DNA of 64,000 nucleotides from Brachyspira murdochii DSM 12563 (GTDB lineage Bacteria; Spirochaetota; Brachyspiria; Brachyspirales; Brachyspiraceae). The notes below the pieces were generated by a model. That model did no database searches and was not told the DNA's origin. It was given only the letters and a program-made list of their open reading frames with translations. Made by a program: the position numbers and the translations under genes. How positions within the stretch are numbered: the stretch's first letter is position 1; each line of letters begins with the position of its first letter. This document shows positions 44,381-53,052 of this stretch, one piece after another. The stretch is taken from assembly GCF_000092845.1 (NCBI RefSeq), contig NC_014150.1, positions 1,178,001 through 1,242,000 on the forward strand, given 5' to 3'.

Positions 44381-44890
44381 TTAAACTTGCTTATTTACTA
44401 AAACTGATAATTTCCTATTAACAACATGTTCTTTTCCCTTGTTGTTATATCCAACTTTTTTGCTTTCATTTAGAACTTCTTTCATATTAGCAAACAAGTC
44501 TAAAGCTTCATCAAAAAGTTTCGGAGCTAGTTTATTGAGATGTTTTAATCTAGCCATTAAAGTAACCAATTCAAGGCGTAATGCAGATATTCTAGCAGTT
44601 TTATTAAGAGGTATTCTTCTAATAATATCTGATAATGTTGCTGTTTCTGATAGATGAGGAAATTTGTTTAGTACTATCAAATCAATAATGCTTTCTCTCA
44701 ATTTTCTAAGTTCATTAGCTTCAGTCATTTTTTCATTCTGATGATCGCAGTATAGATGTATATCCTGCAGTCTAGTATTGATTATAGAATTAACCTTTTT
44801 CTCTTCATCTTCTAAGATTATTTTATAAACTTCTATCTCTTTGGAAAGAAGTATCTCTATTTTTGTAAGCTCTTCATATAAGTTAAACAT
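44381..44890 (-). CDS. FlgN-like flagellar chaperone (tentative)
   Basis: A 169-residue, almost wholly helical protein with long coiled-coil-like stretches (LYEELTKIEILLSKEIEVYK, RKLRESIIDLIVLN) and a short C-terminal GYNNKGKEHVV...LSVLVNKQV tail. Size, helical plan and tail resemble FlgN, the export chaperone for hook-filament junction proteins FlgK/FlgL. No flgK/flgL is adjacent, although flaB is 1.3 kb away, so the call rests on overall pattern only. The start is moved to the ATG at 44890, which has AAAGGTGG at the right distance; an upstream GTG overlaps that site. Confidence 0.5.
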   Translation of the reverse strand: MFNLYEELTKIEILLSKEIEVYKIILEDEEKKVNSIINTRLQDIHLYCDHQNEKMTEANELRKLRESIIDLIVLNKFPHLSETATLSDIIRRIPLNKTARISALRLELVTLMARLKHLNKLAPKLFDEALDLFANMKEVLNESKKVGYNNKGKEHVVNRKLSVLVNKQV

Positions 44891-44988
44891 AAATACCACC
44901 TTTAAATTAATAGTTACTTAAAATAACTACAAATTAATTATCGGCAGTTATTATGATTACTTTACATAATTTTTTTATAAATAATAGA

Positions 44989-46281
44989 TTAATTTTCTAC
45001 TTCGATAGATTTAATAGCTTCTATACATTTATCTCTGTTTTCTTTTCCAGTATATGTAAACCAAGCAAGAAGTGCCAATTTTTTAGCAGCTGCAGCAACA
45101 GTGATAATATAATCATCATCTTCAAGCTCTTTTTCATATACTATGCTTTGTATATTGCTGCTTTTTACTTTTATATCCAGTTCTTCACCTTTATCTTCAC
45201 CTGCAATGTCTATCTGTTTTAATACATATTCCATAATAACATCAGTTTCATCATTAGCAAAAGAGTATACCTGCATAGCTATGTATACATTGATATCTTT
45301 AAACTCTATTAAATTTTTATTATTTTTAAAGATATTCATACGCATAGGAAGGCTTATAGTAAAGCCTGCTGCTATAGAATATCTTGCATTTTCTAATCTA
45401 AATCCTATTTCAGCAGAAGGCTGATGAGTATTTTTTTTGCTTTCTATAAATCTTGCTAAGTTTTCATCATCTAAATAATGAGCTATATCTATTAATATAT
45501 CCCAAGGGTATTTTAGGGAAGGATCTTTTTTGTATGATTCTTGGAAAGAATACATAATTTTTTTATACATAGTTCTTTCTTTATCATCAATTATCTCTCT
45601 GAAAGGATAATATAGCCATATCAGGCTTATAAAACTTTTAAACCAGAATTTAGCATTCATCTCTTCATTATTCCAAATGAAGAACTCTTCAGACATGCTG
45701 AGCCTTACTTCTTCGTTTGCATCTGCAAAGTCAGTAAACCAATTTTTACCCCAATATCCCAAAGCAGAAAGGGCAAAATAGCTTTTTTCTATTAAAGGAT
45801 AATCATAAGGCATAGATATCATAAAATTACTAAATCCATTATCATGATGTGTTATAAGCATTTGAGCATAGTTTGCTAATGAGTTTATAAAAAATTTTTT
45901 TAACTCTTCAAAATTTCTATTTCTGAAATACCCGCTCGGATCTTTATGAGCATCATTTTCTTTAAACTCAATATCAAGTCTTCTAGCTATTCTATCCAAA
46001 ACCCCTACTATAAATCTATGGTATCCTGCTCCGAAAGTTCCAGTACTTATAGTTATAAACAAAGTGTCAGTTTTAAACTCAAAGTATATAGGATCTGAAG
46101 AGGGGTGAAATGAGTATATAAGAGTATTACCGTCTTCTATTATAGAGAACTCTGAAAGCATAACAAGAGGATTAATATTAACTTCATTTAAAGAAGATAC
46201 TATAGCTTTGAATAATCTGTCTTGGGTAGGGATAACCCTTCTATTATCAAATCTGGCTGAAAGTAAAAACTCTATATTCAT
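44989..46281 (-). CDS. Conserved protein of unknown function
   Basis: 430 residues from the ATG at 46281 (MNIEFLLSARFDNRRVIPTQ). An upstream in-frame ATG would add 18 residues translated from promoter-like AT-rich DNA and is less likely. There is no signal peptide. The N-terminal part (1-115) is alpha/beta with FHPSSDPIYFEFKTDTLFIT. The middle is helical and aromatic-rich (GYWGKNWFTDFADANEEVRL). The C-terminal part (about 290-430) is again alpha/beta. I recognise no family. It lies 98 nt upstream of the FlgN-like gene on the same strand and may be co-transcribed. Confidence 0.65.
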   Translation of the reverse strand: MNIEFLLSARFDNRRVIPTQDRLFKAIVSSLNEVNINPLVMLSEFSIIEDGNTLIYSFHPSSDPIYFEFKTDTLFITISTGTFGAGYHRFIVGVLDRIARRLDIEFKENDAHKDPSGYFRNRNFEELKKFFINSLANYAQMLITHHDNGFSNFMISMPYDYPLIEKSYFALSALGYWGKNWFTDFADANEEVRLSMSEEFFIWNNEEMNAKFWFKSFISLIWLYYPFREIIDDKERTMYKKIMYSFQESYKKDPSLKYPWDILIDIAHYLDDENLARFIESKKNTHQPSAEIGFRLENARYSIAAGFTISLPMRMNIFKNNKNLIEFKDINVYIAMQVYSFANDETDVIMEYVLKQIDIAGEDKGEELDIKVKSSNIQSIVYEKELEDDDYIITVAAAAKKLALLAWFTYTGKENRDKCIEAIKSIEVEN

Positions 46282-46814
46282 AATTTTTAATAATATTCTA
46301 CTTATTATAATATTTACAGTATAATATAATAACATTTTTTTTTATTTTAGCAATATATATTTGATAAACTTTTTAGATAATAGTAAATAATTATACTATA
46401 ATTAATTAATTTGTTTAATTTTTAATTAAATTAATTATAAATATACATAAATGTAAAAATTACACTTGTAATGGATTAGATAATTTTGGTATTTAATATT
46501 TTTTATAAAAAATAATTTTCAATGAGGTTTTATAATAGTTTATTATTTTTATATTTATTTCACACTTAAAACCATAATGAAGATTAATCAAAAAAAGTAA
46601 ATACAAACATATAGTTTATTTTTAAGACTTGAATTGGTATAAATATTTTTTAAGGTATATAAATATATTATTTGAAAAATATATATCAAATAAGCATTAT
46701 ATGATTGAGATTTATAATTATTTTGTTATATAACATATTCTTTTTTTAATAATAAATAAAAAAATATTAACAACAAAATAATTTATAAATACCAGAGTAT
46801 AATTTTAAATTTAT

Positions 46815-47010
46815 TCTCACTCCCCACCCTTTTAAGTTTATAACATCATCTGTTATTTTTGTATAATTTTTCTTTATTCACTTTTATTGTTGCTTTAACA
46901 CCCACCCAAGTGCTTTTTTTATTTAAAATATTTTTAATCAATTCTTATATATAAACTTATTATTAATTCTAATTTTTATCATTATAAAGATGTTTCGTGC
47001 GTGCATAAAG
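46815..47010 (-). repeat. Composite dispersed repeat, copy 3 (diverged)
   Basis: Read on the minus strand: a CACGCACGAAA block (about 47000), CTTGGGTGGGTG (46899-46911), and AGGGTGGGGAGTGAGAATAA (about 46814-46832). The G-rich blocks are about 79 nt apart, as in copies 1 and 2. It sits in a 1-kb gap (46336-47339) where I otherwise see only AT-rich sequence and no gene. Confidence 0.6.
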
Positions 47011-47339
47011 TGCAAATTTAAGTTACGTTTTTTTTGGGGCTTGCTTTTGAAATGCTGGCTTGTATATTTAGTCAAAGTCAATAAAAAAATATGAAGCTTT
47101 TAATCTAAAATGGGGGGATTTAACAAAAACTATATTAATACTATACAAACTAGTGTTTTATAAATTATATGATAGAATTCTTATTTATAACCTTTTATAT
47201 TGTTTAAAAGTTATTGTATTTTTATCGTATTTTTTTATAGAAAGCTTTTAAATTTATATAATTAATAAAAAATATACGCTTTATTGCTTGACTTTTTTTA
47301 TGTATCATGTTAGTATAAATACATAATTTTGAAACGAAA

Positions 47340-47412
47340 GGGCGATTAGCTCAGCTGGGAGAGCGGGTGCCTTACAAGCACTAGGTCGGCGGTTCGAGCC
47401 CGTCATCGCCCA
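47340..47412 (+). tRNA. tRNA-Val (anticodon TAC)
   Basis: Full cloverleaf. The acceptor is GGGCGAT/ATCGCCC and the D arm is GCTC...GAGC. The anticodon stem is GGTGC/GCACT around loop CTTACAA, giving anticodon TAC. The T arm is GGCGG(TTCGAGC)CCGTC and the discriminator is A. No CCA is encoded. Confidence 0.95.
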
Positions 47413-47561
47413 ATTTTTCTTTCTTTCACATTCTGTATTGATAAAACTTCCTATTAAATATAATGTTTTTAACAATAATAAATTTGAATTAATTTTAAAA
47501 ACATGTTAATATACAGCGTTATGTTAACTATAAATATATTACAGAGTTAGTAGAAAATATT

Positions 47562-48656
47562 ATGACCGTTTTACAATATGTATTAGTAATAGCAGTTATA
47601 TTGGCTGTATTAGCAGTTATGAGCTTTATCATAAAAGCCAGTTCTAAATATAAGTTTGTTATGATAGCATTTATTATAGTAATTGTCTCTTCTATTTCAG
47701 CTGTAGGTATTATATATATTAATAATACAAAAAGTATGATGCCTAATCTCTCTCTCAATTTGAAAGCTCAAGAGAAAGAAGAAGAGAAAAGAAAAATAAG
47801 AAAAGATATTATAATAAGACCTGGTGCCTTGGAAACTATAGCTTTACATTTAGCGTATTCAAACAGAATATCGCCTCCTGTTATAAAAAACAGAGAGCTT
47901 GGTTTTTATTTAGACGGAATATGGTTTAATTGGGCTAACGGCAAATTATTGACTGATGAGGATATGTCAAATCAGGATGCATATATACCATTCGGATTTT
48001 ACTCATATACTGTTGATGGAATGCCTGAAGTGCAGAAAGAAACACCAGAAAGAACTAAGGAACTTCAGGACTATTATAAAAAAAGGGTAAATAATACAAA
48101 ATACATTAATAATAAATTTTTAGACACTCTTTATGATGGTACAAATGAGCGTTCATTGGTAAAACATATAAGCACAGAAAGTATATTAGGTTATAGGGTA
48201 AGAGTGCATGATTATGTGTATGAACCTCTTTCTAATGTGAGTATAGAAGTAAAATTAATAGCACAGACTAATCAGGAAGCTAAAGAGTTTTTGGATTCAT
48301 TAAAAATTGTAAGCGGTTATGTTTGGAAAATTATTTCAAAAAGTGCAAGCAGAAGCTATCACAGCTACGGGGTTGCTTTCGATACTTTGCCTAAAAAAAA
48401 TAATGGAAAGCAAATTTATTGGGCTTGGACTAGGGTTAATAATAAAGCTTGGTATGCTGTGCCTTATGAAAAAAGATGGCATCCGCCTAAATCTGTAGTG
48501 AAAACATTTGAGAAATACGGTTTTATATGGGGCGGGAAATGGCATAATTATGATACTATACATTTTGAGTACAGACCGGAACTTATCATATATAATAATC
48601 TTAAAAACGATGAAGATACTGCTTATGAACTTATAGAAAAATACGGTATATTCTAA
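47562..48656 (+). CDS. M15-family D-alanyl-D-alanine carboxypeptidase-like protein
   Basis: 364 residues with two N-terminal membrane helices (about 4-25 and 31-54), then a charged coiled stretch and an extracytoplasmic domain. The C-terminal domain has the VanY/M15 zinc site: SYHSYGVAFDTLP (His267, Asp274) and HNYDTIHFEYRPEL (His334). It probably trims peptidoglycan side chains in the periplasm. The middle region (about 85-250) is unrecognised. Ribosome site is weak (GAGTTAGTAG). It lies 31 nt before the DUF115 gene. Confidence 0.82.
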   Translation: MTVLQYVLVIAVILAVLAVMSFIIKASSKYKFVMIAFIIVIVSSISAVGIIYINNTKSMMPNLSLNLKAQEKEEEKRKIRKDIIIRPGALETIALHLAYSNRISPPVIKNRELGFYLDGIWFNWANGKLLTDEDMSNQDAYIPFGFYSYTVDGMPEVQKETPERTKELQDYYKKRVNNTKYINNKFLDTLYDGTNERSLVKHISTESILGYRVRVHDYVYEPLSNVSIEVKLIAQTNQEAKEFLDSLKIVSGYVWKIISKSASRSYHSYGVAFDTLPKKNNGKQIYWAWTRVNNKAWYAVPYEKRWHPPKSVVKTFEKYGFIWGGKWHNYDTIHFEYRPELIIYNNLKNDEDTAYELIEKYGIF

Positions 48657-48687
48657 TTCTTAAAGATTTTTAAAGAGTAATTATAAC

Positions 48688-50370
48688 ATGACTGACAATA
48701 TTATATTTAATGAAAATATAGATAAATTAAAAAAAAATAAATATAATTTTAGAGCCGTAACAAAATTAATTAATTATAATTTAAAAGATAATAAATACCA
48801 ATTAAAACCTGCAAAAAATAATCTTTTCAGTGTCTTATATAATAATAAGCCTCTTACTTCAACTTATGCCCCTATGGAAGAGGCTAAAAGATTGATAAGT
48901 CAGTTTATTAAAGATAATAATGAACATATAGGAATATTTTTGTCTATCGCTTCATTTTATCATATAGAACATTTTTTGTCTTTAAATAAAAATAATAAAG
49001 CCATAATAATAGAAAAAGACATTGAGATAGTAAAACTTATATTAGAAAATATAGAAGAGAAAAATTTAGAAAATATTATAATAATATTAGATGAAAATAT
49101 AGAGAGTATATATTCTTTTTTTAATTTTTATATGAATGAAAATGATGCAAAAAAGATTGTATATATAAGACATGTAAGAGCCTCAAATATTAATTCTGAA
49201 AGCACTGAGTATTATGATGATGTTAATATATGTTTGGCAAATAGCATAAAAGAAAAATTGATGTCTTTAACTTCTAATTATTATTTTGCCCCTATATGGG
49301 CACGCAATATATTATACAACATGCATTTTAACTCTGGATATTCTATAAAAACATATCATAATATTTTAAATAAAGAGACGCCAGTACTGCTTGTATCCGC
49401 TGGGGCATCTATAGATAATTATATAGAAAAAATAAGAGAATTATCTGAAACTCATTTTATTATAGTATTGTCTCATGCACTTAATACTTTGATAAAAAAT
49501 AATATAAAACCCAATGCAGTAGTTTCTACAGACGGCGGTTTTTACTCTTCTATATATCTTACAGAGCTTCTCAAAAAAGAAAATAAAGATATTAATATAT
49601 TTACCACTCATAGTGCCTATCCTTATCCTCTTACCCATATTGACAATGATAGAATATTTTATTTTTCGCATGATGAAAGTCTTGAGAAAATACTTTATCC
49701 TATAAGTGATGATATGGATAATAATATTTATTTTTATATGGAAGGCAGTGTAGTAATGCCTGCTTTGAGAATAGCTTATATGCTTAATCCAAGGTATATA
49801 CTTCTTGCAGGATGCGATTTTTGTCATGCAGATGATAAAAGTCATTCATTATATTCTAATGCCTCTGCCTTTGATTATTTAAATAGCAGCAAATTAAAAA
49901 CTTTTGAAACTTATAAATATAAAAGACTTAATGATAATCAGAAAATTAAATGTTATGATAATATTTATAGAAATACATCTTCTTCTCTTTTAAGCTATAA
50001 AAATCACTTTGAAAACTTAATTTTGGAAATTTCAGATATGACTGATATTTTTACTTTAACTAAAGAATCGGCTGAAATTAATAATGTAAAAATATATAAT
50101 GAAAATATTATATTAAAAAATAATAATCTCAAAAATATAAAAAATAGAAAAATAGAAAATTATATAAGGGAAAATATAGATAAAGAGAATCTTATAAAAA
50201 AAATAAATGAGTTTATAGATGATGTTCATAATAAAAATAACATATCAGAATTAGGTTATTTAATATCTCCTTGGCATATTGATAAATTTGAAAAGTCTAT
50301 GATAAGTTATGATGAATTAAAAGATTATATTAATAAATGGTATGATGAAATAAAAAAATTGATTTATTAG
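48688..50370 (+). CDS. DUF115 / MptE-like protein, motility-associated factor type
   Basis: A 560-residue cytoplasmic protein. The core (about 230-400) has the DUF115 signature VLLVSAGASIDNYIEKI, HALNTLIKNNIKPNAVVSTD, and a later LLAGCDFCHADDKSHS. The family includes the flagellin glycosyltransferase-like Maf proteins and archaeal 6-hydroxymethylpterin pyrophosphokinases. In a spirochaete with FlaB flagellins a role in glycosylation (for example adding a nonulosonate) is the likely reading, but it is inferred. The C-terminal third is lysine-rich and helical. Confidence 0.78.
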   Translation: MTDNIIFNENIDKLKKNKYNFRAVTKLINYNLKDNKYQLKPAKNNLFSVLYNNKPLTSTYAPMEEAKRLISQFIKDNNEHIGIFLSIASFYHIEHFLSLNKNNKAIIIEKDIEIVKLILENIEEKNLENIIIILDENIESIYSFFNFYMNENDAKKIVYIRHVRASNINSESTEYYDDVNICLANSIKEKLMSLTSNYYFAPIWARNILYNMHFNSGYSIKTYHNILNKETPVLLVSAGASIDNYIEKIRELSETHFIIVLSHALNTLIKNNIKPNAVVSTDGGFYSSIYLTELLKKENKDINIFTTHSAYPYPLTHIDNDRIFYFSHDESLEKILYPISDDMDNNIYFYMEGSVVMPALRIAYMLNPRYILLAGCDFCHADDKSHSLYSNASAFDYLNSSKLKTFETYKYKRLNDNQKIKCYDNIYRNTSSSLLSYKNHFENLILEISDMTDIFTLTKESAEINNVKIYNENIILKNNNLKNIKNRKIENYIRENIDKENLIKKINEFIDDVHNKNNISELGYLISPWHIDKFEKSMISYDELKDYINKWYDEIKKLIY

Positions 50371-50467
50371 AGATTTATTTTATTTCTAATATTTTTTAAT
50401 AAATTAACGAGAATATTATATATTAGTAAACATAATATATAGCTGAAATAAAAAAACAGGAGAATGT

Positions 50468-51007
50468 ATGAAAAAAATAGTAATTATATTCATATCTTTG
50501 CTTATAATCAGTATAGAGCTTTTTCCTAAAGCTGTAACTACATATTATAATAATTGGAAAGTAAGGAAAATAACTTATGATAATACAGATACAAAAACTG
50601 TTACAATGACTATGAAAAGTAATAATGATTTTGAAATATATATAGCTTCAAGGGGCAATCAGCTTAGTATAAGTATTAATTGGTATAAAGATGATATAGA
50701 TGAAAATACTCCTATAGTGGAATATAGTTTTGATAATTCAGCATATAATTCTGTAGAGCCTATTATGAGATCTTCAAGTGAAAATTTTGATATACTATAC
50801 ACAATATCTCCGTCTTTCGGAATTATTCAGGAAAAAGAAATTGTTGATTTTTTTAGAAAATTAATAAAAAGTAAAAGCCTTTCCATAAGACCTAACAACT
50901 ATGGAGAAAAGTATACTATTAATGTTACAGGCTTAAAAGAAGCTATAGAAAAAACAGATTTTTCAGGTACTTTATTTGATAAATATAAAAATGAAATATT
51001 AAAATAA
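50468..51007 (+). CDS. Small exported protein of unknown function
   Basis: 179 residues with a signal peptide (KKIVIIFISLLIISIELFPK). The mature part reads as beta-strand-rich (KVRKITYDNTDTKTVTMTMK, SNNDFEIYIASRGNQLSISI) with a short helical C-terminus. No domain is recognised. AGGAGA precedes the ATG. It stands alone between the DUF115 and rhodanese genes. Confidence 0.7.
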   Translation: MKKIVIIFISLLIISIELFPKAVTTYYNNWKVRKITYDNTDTKTVTMTMKSNNDFEIYIASRGNQLSISINWYKDDIDENTPIVEYSFDNSAYNSVEPIMRSSSENFDILYTISPSFGIIQEKEIVDFFRKLIKSKSLSIRPNNYGEKYTINVTGLKEAIEKTDFSGTLFDKYKNEILK

Positions 51008-51090
51008 TATATTATTGATATTTATTTATATTCATGATAATATTAATATACCTATAAATGGTATTTTAAATAAATAAAGGATAAGTTAAA

Positions 51091-51411
51091 ATGTTGAAAT
51101 CTATTAATGTTGAAGAAGCTGTAAATTTAATAAAATCAAATGATGATATTCAGTTACTTGATGTAAGAAGCCAAATGGAAATAGATATGGGCGGAACTAT
51201 AGAGGGAAGCATATTAGTGGATTTGAATGATCCTAAAAGCGAGAAATTAATTAATAGTTTGGATAAAGAAAAAAAATATTTGCTTTACTGTGCAAGCGGA
51301 AGCAGATCTATTTTGCTTGGAATATATATGGATAAAAGCGGTTTTTTAAAAGTTTATAATTTGCAAAATGCCGGATACGCTCAGTTGGCTATTGCTTTAA
51401 AAAATATATAA
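51091..51411 (+). CDS. Single-domain rhodanese-like sulfurtransferase
   Basis: A 106-residue protein consisting of one rhodanese fold: IQLLDVRSQMEIDMGGTIEG, then YLLYCASGSRSI with active-site Cys67 in a six-residue CASGSR loop, and a terminal VYNLQNAGYAQL. It transfers sulfane sulfur; the partner is unknown. There is no signal peptide. Good ribosome site (AAAGGA). Confidence 0.9.
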   Translation: MLKSINVEEAVNLIKSNDDIQLLDVRSQMEIDMGGTIEGSILVDLNDPKSEKLINSLDKEKKYLLYCASGSRSILLGIYMDKSGFLKVYNLQNAGYAQLAIALKNI

Positions 51412-51567
51412 AATGATATAAATAAAATTTAAGCTATTTTTTATCAATTTCTTTAAAAAATGTTATATTTAAAAGGCAGTAATTATAATAAAATTACTGA
51501 CAATATTATAAATATGAAGTCTTTTTGATTCTTTTATCAAAGTCATATTTATCAAAAATTAAACAAA

Positions 51568-51618
51568 TATAATATTTAATTTTATATAATATTTAATTTT
51601 ATATAATATTTAATTTTA
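51568..51618. repeat. Three perfect 17-bp tandem repeats
   Basis: The unit TATAATATTTAATTTTA occurs three times head to tail (51568-51584, 51585-51601, 51602-51618). The array ends 16 nt before the M50 protease start codon, abutting its AAGGAAG ribosome site. Each unit contains TATAAT. Confidence 0.95.
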
Positions 51619-51634
51619 AGGAAGTAAAACAAAA

Positions 51635-52372
51635 ATGGTTTATGAAATATTTTCTAACAGACTCTCTATAGGCATTATATCATATGTAGTGTTTATTATA
51701 TCAGCAAGTATGCATGAATATTCTCATGCAAAAACAGCATATACTCTAGGCGACAGAACAGCTATGAGACTTGGAAGGCTTACTATTAATCCATTAGCAC
51801 ATCTTGATATATTGGGATCTGTTGTTCTTCCTTTGATTGCAGCGGTTACTGGAATTCCAGTTATAGGCTGGATGAAAGCTGTACCAGTCAATCCTCATAA
51901 TTTCAATAATTTTGAAAGAGATCAGGCATTAGTTTCATTTGCAGGTCCTTTTGCTAACCTTATTATAGCTACAGTATCATTTATTATAATAAAAATACTC
52001 ACATTTACAGCCGATGGAACTTTTATAATATATAAAATTATGATGTTTTTAGAAAATCATAATAATATGCTTACTAATATCATGCTTAATGCTTTGCCTA
52101 TAGTTTTAACTATGTTATTTATGTTTTATATGATTAATATAATGCTTATGTTTTTTAATTTATTGCCTTTCCCCCCATTAGACGGAGGCTGGATACTCAG
52201 ATTTTTCTTATCACCTAAAGGAAAAAGCACTTATGATAAAATATATCCTTATGGTTTTTTGATTCTTTATGCTTTATTATTTGCTGGAATATTAAGAACT
52301 GTACTTGGTTTTATACAAACTATTTCTCAGCATATGCTTGGAAAAAGTATTAATATCATATTTTCTATCTAA
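51635..52372 (+). CDS. M50-family (site-2 protease-like) membrane metalloprotease
   Basis: A 245-residue polytopic protein of the compact YwhC/FtsH-distant M50 class. Zinc site HEYSH (27-31) lies in the first helical region, and the second motif is NLLPFPPLDGGWIL, with the aspartate of LDG as third ligand. About five membrane segments are visible. Such enzymes cut substrates inside the membrane and some release anti-sigma factors; here the substrate is unknown. It is not linked to the sigma/anti-sigma pair at 32 kb. AAGGAAG precedes the ATG. Confidence 0.87.
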   Translation: MVYEIFSNRLSIGIISYVVFIISASMHEYSHAKTAYTLGDRTAMRLGRLTINPLAHLDILGSVVLPLIAAVTGIPVIGWMKAVPVNPHNFNNFERDQALVSFAGPFANLIIATVSFIIIKILTFTADGTFIIYKIMMFLENHNNMLTNIMLNALPIVLTMLFMFYMINIMLMFFNLLPFPPLDGGWILRFFLSPKGKSTYDKIYPYGFLILYALLFAGILRTVLGFIQTISQHMLGKSINIIFSI

Positions 52373-52500
52373 TAGATAATATATTAATTATACTTATTTT
52401 AAAACTAATTTTATTTATGATTTGCAGAAAATATTAAAAACATAAAAAATAATTTTCACTATATTATTTTTGGAATAATATAATTATCAAGGGTACAAAT

Positions 52501-52918
52501 ATGTCATCATAAGAAAAATATTATAAAGAAGGTATTAATTATTAAATACGAAGAATCTTTAGAATATTTCAATAAAGCAATAGAACTTGATAATAGCCAA
52601 TCAAAATATTATAGTGCAAGAGGTATTAGAACAATATGAAGAAGCTATAAAATACTATAACAAAGCAGTAGAATTATACCCTAATGATACAATTATAACA
52701 GAGGAGTTTCTGAGGAAAATTTAGGACTATATGATGAAGCTATAAAGTTAAACAATAATGATACTGATGCCTATAATAATAAAGGATTTGATAAATAACA
52801 ATTAGATAAATATGAAGAGGCATTAAAAAATTATAAAAAGTCTTTAGAATTAAAAACTAATAATAATATAGTTATAGAAAATATAAAAAATATTCAAGAT
52901 AAATATAATTTGAAATAG
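52501..52918 (+). pseudogene. Decayed TPR protein gene
   Basis: TPR-like peptides appear in successive pieces but no open frame joins them: KYEESLEYFNKAIELDNSQS ending at a TGA; LEQYEEAIKYYNKAVELYPN ending at TAG; GVSEENLGLYDEAIKLNNND ending at TAA; QLDKYEEALKNYKKSLELKT ending at TAG (52916-52918). At least three frameshifts or stops break it. A plausible original start (ATG at 52501) meets a stop after three codons. The intact relative type in this window is the TPR protein at 8878-10221. Confidence 0.85.
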
Positions 52919-52960
52919 ATATAACTAAACAATTATATTTTGTCAAAACAGCTCTTTTAT

Positions 52961-53050
52961 TTTTTACCCATAAATTATTGCAATATTACAAAAAACAGTA
53001 TATAGTATTACTTAAAAAAGTAACATTTAAATTTTATTTATGGGTAAAAA
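52961..53050 (+). promoter_or_regulatory. argF leader: perfect 15-bp inverted repeat
   Basis: TTTTTACCCATAAAT (52961-52975) and its exact reverse complement (53036-53050) enclose 60 nt. The right arm ends two bases before the argF ATG (53053) and covers the only G-rich bases that could act as ribosome site (GGG, 53042-53044). A smaller hairpin (TTACTT/AAGTAA) lies in the loop. A six-codon frame ATG GGT AAA AAT TAT GAA TAA starts inside the right arm and overlaps the argF start. Confidence 0.55.
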
Positions 53051-53052
53051 TT

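Noticed and set aside
47340-47412. tRNA-Val as an integration site for the following genes
   Set aside because: I see no integrase and no repeated 3' tRNA fragment downstream; the following genes look like normal chromosomal genes.
48688-50370. DUF115 gene as part of an archaeal-type pterin pathway
   Set aside because: No other pterin gene is near, and the bacterial DUF115 branch is mostly linked with flagellin glycosylation.
51635-52372. M50 protease as the site-2 protease of the ECF circuit
   Set aside because: It is possible in principle, but it is 19 kb away, lacks a PDZ domain and has no shared promoter motif, so nothing in the window links them.
52921-53052. T-box or amino-acid riboswitch before argF
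   Set aside because: No T-box sequence, no specifier stem and no terminator/antiterminator pair; only the long inverted repeat is present.
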